Origin: Terebella lapidaria
Lineage: Eukaryota; Annelida; Polychaeta; Terebellida; Terebellidae
Direction: 5' to 3'
DNA length: 64,000 nt
Assembly (NCBI GenBank): GCA_949152475.1
Contig: OX424559.1
Span: forward strand, 19,685,809-19,749,808
In this document: positions 56,259 through 64,000 of the stretch, piece after piece
Layout: each line of letters begins with the position of its first letter
Position numbering within the stretch: position 1 is the first letter of the stretch
Position numbers and translations under genes: made by a program
Notes under the pieces: model-generated
Database searches by the model: none
Seen by the model: the letters and a program-made list of their open reading frames with translations, nothing else
What the model was told of the DNA's origin: nothing

Positions 56259-57729
56259 TTAGGCCAAGGGCCGAAGATAGGTTACCGGACAATGTTTAAT
56301 ATTTTAGATGTTAGCCAGGTCACTGGTTGAATTCAAGGTCAAGAGAATATTCAGCATATATAACATTAAGCATATATCATGTCCACAGTTGATTGCTAAG
56401 CTGTAAATTCAATAATCAGCGAGATATTAGCAATTTTGTGCTGTGGCCTTGAAAATGAAGGGGCAAAGGTCAAATTCAAGGTCATCAAAATATTCAGTGT
56501 ATATCATTTTCTATGTCATGTCCACAATTGATTCCCAAGCCATACAGTCAATAGAGGAGCAGGATATGAGTCAGTTTGTCCTTGGACCTTGAGAATGAGG
56601 TCAGAGGTCAAATTCAAGGTCCGAGAATATTCAGCATATATATCATTTCCTACATGTCCACAATTGATTCCTAAGCTGTAAAATCGATAATAAGTGAGAT
56701 ATTAGACAATTTGTCCTGTGACCATGAAAATGAGGTCACAGGTCAAATTCAAGGTCATGACAATAATCTGCATACATCATTTCCTATATGTTCATAACTG
56801 ATTCCTAAGCTGTAAAGTCGATAACAAGCGAGATATTAGCCATTTTGTCCTATGACCTTGAAAATGCGGTCAAATGTCAAATTCAAGGTCATCAGAATAT
56901 TCAGCATATATCATTTCCTATATGTCCACAATTGATTCCTAAGCTGTAGAGTCGATAATAAGTGAGATATTAGCCATTTTGTCCTGTGACCTTGAAAAGG
57001 AGGTCAAAGGTCAAATTCAAGATCATGACAATAATCTGCATATATCATTTCCTATATGTTCATAACTGATTCCTAAGCTGTAAAGTCGATAACAAGCGAG
57101 ATATTAGCCATTTTGTCCTATGACCTTGAAAATGGGGTCAAAGGTCAAATTCAAGGTCATCAAAATATTCAGCATATATCATTTCCTATATGTCCACAAT
57201 TGATTCCTAAGCGGTAGTCGATAATAAGCGAGATATCAGCCATTTTAAGTTCTGACCTTGAATTGAGGTCAGAGGTCAAATTCAAGGTCACGAGGATATT
57301 CAGCATATATCATTTCCTATATGTCCACAATTGATTCCTAGTCTCTAATCTCAATATTAAGTGAGATATTAGGCATAATGTGTCCCATTATAAAGCATAG
57401 AAGAATTTAACATGGGAAAGTCCCATTTGGGCCGAGTTTGGGCCAAAATGGCCCACTTCGAGCGATTCAAGCGCAACGAAATATATAGACATCATAGAAG
57501 TACATATGAGGAGTGTTATGTATCAAAAAAAAAAAAAAGTTACTGAACAGATTTTGAGAAAATGGCCACCAAAGTCCAAAATCAGGCATTTTTCGTCGAA
57601 AACGGCCGGTTTTCGACGAAAACGGTTCACTCGTAAACAAAAAAGATAAAAATGTGGACGACGACGGACGACGACGACAGACGCAACGCCATGCCAATAG
57701 GTTATCGGACCATAGGTCCGGTAACCTAA
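56259..57729 (+). repeat. AGGTCA repeat family A, copy 2
   Basis: Complete from TTAGGCCAAGGGCC, GGTTACCGGACAAT to GGTCCGGTAACCTAA, with about eight internal units of about 134 bases. It is close to copy 1 at 35100-36383 over most of its length and has more units. Confidence 0.8.
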
Positions 57730-59599
57730 AAAATCGTTGAATTCTGCGCTACGATCGGCATGACTGCCCCAGAGCCGGACCGCTGGCCAGAAAACGTAAT
57801 GACGTAAAATTATTGATCGACCGTCAAGATGCAGCTGTTCCATTTGACTCCCCCCGCCGCCTGGCAATGCAGCATTGAGGGATCGCTTTTCATCAAGATC
57901 CATGTGGATATTTACAGTCGAAATTCAGCAAAAATACGAACTGTCATGTGTTTCTGTATACACCAAGAGGAAATAGAGTGTATGGACATGTTCAAAGTGT
58001 TTTAGTTCCACTGAAAATCGGAGGGATCATGTATATTTTGCGTTACATTTGTTGCATGCGTGTGCACACCGTTCCGCGGCATTTGGAAAGATGTCGTGTC
58101 CGCGCCAACACTGACCGATGGCGATGGCCGGGATGACACAAGATGCTCGAACTTCGAAGACGGCTAAAAAGTTTTAAAAATAGAGCCGTAGGGCTCTGCG
58201 CTTACCGGACCCAAGATATATGTTTCAGTTTTATGTAAGCTGGAAGCAATGTCATGAAGTCATGAGAATAATTGCACATCATTCATGCCTAAAACTTGCT
58301 CTATGTAAGTCGATCGTGTTAGAGCATAATATACAATGATATGGAACTAGAATGGATCTGACTAGTACTGTCAAAGATATTCTTTGCTTTTGTATCGGTT
58401 TCAGTTTATTGAGGTCAGGGTCATCGAAATATTCGGCATACATCATTTCCTATAGGTTCACAATTGATTTCCGGGGGTAAACTCAACTTCAGCCATCAGT
58501 AAAACGCGTTTTTGGCCATAGTTTTCTTTTGGATCATCATATCAAAGTGGAAATTTGGTATGGTTTGAATAAAAATTGAAGAAGCTTTAAATGTAACACA
58601 ATGATAAATTTCATCCCCTACAAGGAATTTCAGTCTGGCCAAAAAAAAAATTTTTTTTTTGATGTACGAGTTAAATAATGCTTCAAATTAAACATAAATA
58701 CTTAATATACATTGACTATGCCTTCAAACTCCAAAATCAGCTCAATATGTTCATTTTATTTTGGATATTCAGATCCACTTGAAATCAAGAAATAAAAGAG
58801 TTGGCAATCTACCCCAATCATTGAGGCCAATGTTGAATTTCAGTCCAAAATGGCATTGAATAAAATCAAACAAATTCAGGGCTTTCATCGTGCTTATGCC
58901 CGTACGGAATGAACATATTGAGCTGATTTTGCAGCGACAGCTAAAAATAATTAAATTTTGAAATGTTCGAATTATTAAATTCACGATAAAATCATCCCTC
59001 AAAACAGAAAATCCAATAACCCAGAATCGACGAACGGGCAGACACGAAAGTTGACAGATGCCGCCATGACCCATGATGGTTTGAACTATGGCCCTGCACG
59101 ATTAATAGGTTAACCGCGTACGGTTACCATATTTGAAATAATTTTGAATAATCGGATGCTAAATCGCCGGCATATTATTGTCATTTAAAACCTAACATTG
59201 ATACTTGATTTCAGTGATTTTACACGCACACTCGAGTAACTTTTGCCAGAAAACCCGAGCGCCAAGCGCCGAAGTTCGCCAGGTGGGGCAAAAATAGTAA
59301 ATAATTATGATGTTTCTTTCGACCGCTAGGGCATGCCACCACTCACACAATTAATCAGAATTTGCAAGACGTTCCATTCCAACGATCTGTGTCCATGTAG
59401 GCGAGCGGGGCTGCCATAGTTTAGTGGTTTTTTTTTGTCTCATATTTCATGAGAAGCATGCAGAATACATAGGATGCCACCTAAGAAAAAACTTAAATTG
59501 CCTTATGGCAATATTCGTGATATGTTCAGCAATGTGTTATGTCCCATTGAAACTTGGAATGTCCCATTGCTTTGAATGTCAAGACCCACTGTTCAAATG
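57730..59599. other. Spacer without recognisable gene
   Basis: Contains a family A fragment near 58410-58465 (GGTCAGGGTCATCGAAATAT) and an inverted pair of 20 bases at 58733-58752 and 58911-58930 (GCTCAATATGTTC / GAACATATTGAGC), perhaps an old MITE. No gene is seen. Confidence 0.45.
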
Positions 59600-60320
59600 C
59601 TCTAGCCCTAACCCTGGATTCCTAAGCTGTAAAGTCGATAATAATGAGGTCAAAGGTCAAATTAAAGGTCACGATAATATTCAGAATATATCATTTCCTA
59701 TATGATGACAATTTATTCCTAAGCTGTAAGGTTGATAATAAGCGAGATATTAGCCAATTTGTGTTGTGACCTTGAAAATTAGGTCGAAGGTCAAATTCAA
59801 GGTCACGAGAATAATCGGCATAATAATAATTTCCTATATGTGCACAATTGATTCCTAATGTCTAATCCCAATATTAAGTGAGATATTAGGAGAAATTTGT
59901 CCCCATTATAAAGCATAGGATAATTTAACATGGGAAAGTCCCATCTGGGACCGGTCGAAAAAATCAAAATGGCTGCCACACGCAGACCGACGATTCAAGG
60001 GCAACGAAACTTATACACAGCACAAAGGTATATCAGGGGAATCTTTTGAAACAAAAGTCTCAAAACTGATCAGACAGTTTTAGAGAAAATGGCCGCCAAA
60101 GTCCAAAATTGCCCATTTTTTTTGACAAAAATGGCCGCAATTTTGGAAAAAACGATTCAATTGACGAAAAAAAAAATAGAACATATTTTGTGAATTACAG
60201 CAATATTCATCGAACAGATTCTTCCCAGCGTTTGACAACGCATACGCCGACGCCGACACCGACGGACGGACGGACGCTGGACGCAACCTGACGGCAATAG
60301 CTTATCGGACCATAGGTCTA
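59600..60320 (+). repeat. Chimeric AGGTCA repeat: family A units followed by a family B 3' end
   Basis: Units with GGTCAAAGGTCAAATTAAAG and GTTGTGACCTTG run to about 59950. The sequence then switches to family B type (GCCGCCACACGCAGACC, ACTGATCAGACAG) and ends at TTATCGGACCATAGG, directly fused to the start of the next family B copy. Confidence 0.65.
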
Positions 60321-61830
60321 AGACAGGTTACCGGACAATTTTGGTTTGGCCATGGCAGCATTGGCAGGTAACAGACCTTGAGATTTACCAATCAAGGTTC
60401 GCAGTGTGAACAAATGACCTTGAGATTTACCAATCAAGGTCATCCCTGTGAACTTCGCTGTCACCATTACATGTTCATAATACAAAGATATATCTGGGTG
60501 GAATCGTTTAGGCCGCTCAGGTCAATTTACACATTACGAGTCAGACATTTGGCACTCAAGGTCATCTGACGTCAAGAACAAGGTCATCATTAGTTGTGCC
60601 ATATATGTCTTGCTATATGTTCATAATGCAAACATGAGTTCTATCTGCAAGCATTTCATCTATAGAGGCAAATCTGGGCATTTTTTGACCCATAAATGGC
60701 TGTTCTGACCTTTCAAGGTCATCGAAGGTCAAATTCAAGGTCACCACACAAATCGCCATATATGACTTCCCCTTTGAAAGTGCTAATATCTAAGCTCGAT
60801 CTTCAAGCGTACTATGAGTACAGTCCGGGCAGCTCCCATTATGAAGGGAAAAAGTGCCGAAAATTTTCTAAGTCCAGTTTTTTTCAAAGGGTGAAAAATT
60901 TTTTTGGCCTAGATATGGCCCAAAATGGATAGTAATGCGATTTGGGGCGAAAAAATTTTTTTTGCCGACTCGTCGAAAATTCAAAATGGCCGCCACACGG
61001 AGATCGGCGATTCAAGGGCAACAAAACTTATACACATCATAAAGGTACATAAGGGGAATCTTTTGAAACAAAAATCTCAAAACTGATCAGACAGTTTTCG
61101 AGATAAGACGAACAAGGTGCAAATTTGGGCATTTTTCGACCCAAAAATGGCTGTTTCGACCTTTCAAGGTCATCCAAGGTCAAATTCAAGGTCACCACAC
61201 AAGTCGCCATATATGACTTTCCATTTGAAAGTGCCAATTTCTAAGCTCTATCTTCAAGCATTCTATGAGTACAGTCTTCACAGCTCCCATTATGAAGGAA
61301 AAAAGGGCCGAAAATTTTCTAAGTCCAAAATTTTTTTCCAAGGGTGAAAAACATTTTTTTGTCTAGAAATGGCCCAAAATGGATAGTAATGCGATTTGGG
61401 CCGAAAAGATTTTTTTTCGTCGACCTGTCGAAGATTCAAAATGGCCGCCATACGCAGACCGGCGATTCAAGGGCAACCAAACTTATACACATCAAAGAGG
61501 TACATAAGGAGAATCTTTTGAAACAAAAATCTCAAATCTGATCAGACAGTTTTTGAGAAAACGACCGTCAAAGTCCAAAATTAGCTGTTTTTCGTCAAAA
61601 GTGGCCGCCATTTTGAAAATAATTCGAAAATCAAAAAACTAAAAAATACCTCCCTCTTGAAATATTTTTAAGCATTTTTGTGCAAAATTTCAGGAAGATT
61701 CTATCGTAAACTTTAAAGATATGAATGTTGACGGACGACGGACGACGGACGCCGGACGACGACGGACGCCGACGACGACGGACGCAACGCCACGGCAATA
61801 GGTTATCGGACCAAAGGTCCGGTAACCTAA
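60318..61830 (+). repeat. AGGTCA repeat family B, copy 5, the most complete
   Basis: Runs from CTAAGACAGGTTACCGGACA to GGTCCGGTAACCTAA. Two tandem modules of about 452 bases start at 60695 and 61147 with GGCTGTT(C/T)(C/T)GACC. The end has a GACGACGG-rich tract at 61735-61785. Non-coding; the short open frames are repeated because the DNA is. Confidence 0.75.
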
Positions 61831-62349
61831 AACTGGGCTTCTACAGATGATAAACACATATGAGGTTAGTATTCTTGAGAAGACATAATGTAGATTTTAT
61901 TTTTCGATAAGTGTATATGAAACAGAGTTAATTATGTCTGTACTGGCGCCACAAATTGTCAATACATTTCCGCATGCATGTCGAAGCGAACACGTACGTC
62001 ACCATGATATTGATAGATCGATTTTCTCTTTCTAGGTCAGCGCGCAGATCTCCAGGCGGATCTGCTTGCAACATGGACCAGAACTACGACTTCCTCGTCG
62101 TCTTGGAACTCCCAGCCTTTGTTATTGTAGACATCTACGGCTCATCCAAGTAATCCTGTCTCAGGAATTCCAGTTAATCTTCATCCGCAATTCAGACATT
62201 TCAGGACAAGATAATCAGCGCTGGAAGCATGACAAGTGATCAACCTGCTTGCTCCATACCTTGACTCGGCCCCTTGACAATCGGCACGGGAATCACCAAT
62301 GTTTTGTGTACAGTACGGACTCCTCGCAAATATATAACACAAGGTTAAA
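61831..62349. other. Unique spacer
   Basis: No gene recognised; a short open frame at 61956-62153 has no supporting feature. Confidence 0.4.
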
Positions 62350-64000
62350 AATTAGCCCAAGGGCTAAGAAAGGTTACCGGACAATATATATTTTAGATAT
62401 TAGTATTTTGTCCCGTGACCTTTAAAAAACGTCATTAGTCAATTCAAGGACACGATAATATTCGGCATATGTCATTTCTAGTATGTCCACAATTAATTCC
62501 TAAGCTGTGAAGTCAATAATAAGCGAGATATTAGCCATTATGTCCTGTGACCTTGAAAATGAGGTCAAAGGTCGAATTCAAGGTCATAGCAATATTCAGC
62601 ATATATCATTTCCTATATGTTCATAATTGATTCCTAAGCTGTAAAGTCCATAATGAGCAAGCCATTAGCCATTTTGTCCTGTGACCTTGGAAATTAGGTC
62701 AAAGGTGAAGTTCAAGGTCATGACAATGTTCAGAATACATCATTTTCTATATGTCCCCTATTGATTGCTAAGCTGTAAAGTCAATAAAAAGCGAGATATT
62801 ACCCATTTCGTTCTCTGACCTTGAAAATGAGGTCAAAGGTCAAATTCAAGGTCATAGCAATATTCAGCATATATCATTTCCTATATGTTCATAATTGATT
62901 CCTAAGCTGTAAAATCGATAATAAGCGAGATATTAGCTATTTTGTCCTGCGACCTTGAAAAGGAGGTCAAGGTCAAATTCAAGGTCATAGCAATATTCAG
63001 CATATATCATTTCCTATATATATGTTCACAATTGATTGCTAAGCTGTAAAGTGGATAAAAAGCGAGATATCAGCCATTTTGTCCTGTGATCCTGAAAATG
63101 AGGTCAAAAGTCAAATTGATAGTCTCGATAATAATCTGCATATACATGTATCATTTCCTATATGTCCACAATTGCTCCCTAAGCTGTAGAATCGATAATA
63201 AATGAGATATTAGCCATTTTGTCCTGTGACTTTGAAAATGAGGTCAAAGCTCAAATTCAAGGTCATGACAATAATCTGCATATATCATCTCCTATAAGTT
63301 CATAATTGATTCCTACACTGTAAAGTCAATAATAAGCGAGATATTAGCCATTTTGTGCTCTGACCTTGAAACTGAGGTCAGAAGTCAAATTCAAGGACAC
63401 GATAATATTCAGCATATATCATTTCCTATATGTCCACAATTGATCCCTAAGCTGTAAAATCGATAATAAGGGAGATATTAGCCATTCTGTGGTGTGACCT
63501 TGAAAATGAGGTCAAAGGTCAAATTCAAGGTCATCAGAATATTCGGCATATATCATTTCCTATATGTCCACAATTGGTTCCTAAGCTGTAAAGTCGTTAA
63601 TAAGCAAGATATTAGACATTTTGTGCTCTGACCTTGAAACCGAGGTCAGAGGTCAAATTCAAGACCCTGAGAATATTCAGCATATATATGTCCACAATTG
63701 ATTCCTAGTCTCTAATCTCAATATTAGATGAGATTTAGGCTTAATGTGTCCCATTGTAAAGCATAGGAGAATTTAACATGGGAAAGTCCCATTTTGGCCG
63801 AGTTTGGGCCCAAAATGGCCCACTTCGAGCGATTCAAGGGCAACGAAATTTATACGTGTCAGAGGGGTGCATATGAGGAGTGTTATGCATTGATAAGAAA
63901 AATAGTTACTGAACTGATTCTGAGAAAACGACCGTCAAAGTCCAAAATTGGCCATTTTTCGACAAAAATGGCCCTCCGACCTTGAAACCGAGGTCAGAGG
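62350..64000 (+). repeat. AGGTCA repeat family A, copy 3, cut by the window end
   Basis: Starts TTAGCCCAAGGGC, GGTTACCGGACAAT. The TTAGCCAT anchor recurs at steps of about 134-140 bases (62531, 62665, 62799, 62933, 63070, 63210 and on), giving about nine units, then the ACATGGGAAAGTCCCATTT part near 63775. The right end lies outside the window. Confidence 0.8.
62571..62586 (+). promoter_or_regulatory. Example of nuclear-receptor-type half-sites in family A units
   Basis: Many units read AGGTCAAAGGTCA, a perfect DR1 (two AGGTCA half-sites, one base apart), followed after a few bases by TCAAGGTCA, an extended monomer site of the NR5A/ERR type. The copy here has one changed base. Whether any receptor binds is unknown. 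Confidence 0.35.

Overview
The window is metazoan nuclear DNA. Genes are split by GT/AG introns, the products are immunoglobulin-type receptors, intergenic DNA is AT-rich, and more than half of the sequence is transposon or repeat. The many diverged Ig-like receptors, the ISL2EU and DIRS elements and the repeats full of AGGTCA half-sites suggest a marine invertebrate. An amphioxus-like animal is my guess, but nothing here proves the species.

Layout. 0-3.9 kb holds two related TA-flanked inverted-repeat elements, the larger carrying a decayed reverse-transcriptase fossil. 4.2-12.1 kb is a three-level nest: a host AGGTCA repeat is split by a 6.6-kb ISL2EU DNA transposon (THAP/DDE transposase plus a convergent SAP-SWIM-YqaJ gene), which is itself split by a Helitron-like element carrying a 147-bp minisatellite. 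13-14.7 kb has a tRNA-derived SINE and a MITE. 15.9-19.05 kb is an apparently intact five-exon type I membrane receptor: signal peptide, two Ig-like domains, TM segment, and a long tail with six exact 45-aa tyrosine-containing repeats. 23.4-30.1 kb (minus) is a broken receptor copy, 30.5-32.1 kb a GC-rich relic, and 32.2-33.5 kb (minus) a second fragment of the same receptor. 33.6-46 kb is repeats, including a young, whole-looking DIRS element at 38.6-45.1 kb. 46.8-53.7 kb (minus) is the best copy of the receptor. 54-64 kb is almost entirely AGGTCA-rich repeats and MITEs.

The main biological find is the minus-strand receptor family (46.8-53.7 kb, with broken copies at 23.4-30.1 and 32.2-33.5 kb). 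Its exons encode an Ig V-like ectodomain, further extracellular segments and a TM helix. The TM exon is joined phase 0 to phase 0 to one 2.9-kb exon encoding a Schlafen-like protein: a two-lobed AlbA-type core, a linker and a superfamily-1 P-loop helicase-like domain. Downstream exons in one frame carry ITIM/ITSM-like tyrosine motifs. A membrane receptor with a Schlafen effector as its cytoplasmic part is, to my knowledge, an undescribed architecture. It lies in the same cluster as the tyrosine-repeat Ig receptor, and the two together suggest a fast-evolving innate immune receptor locus.
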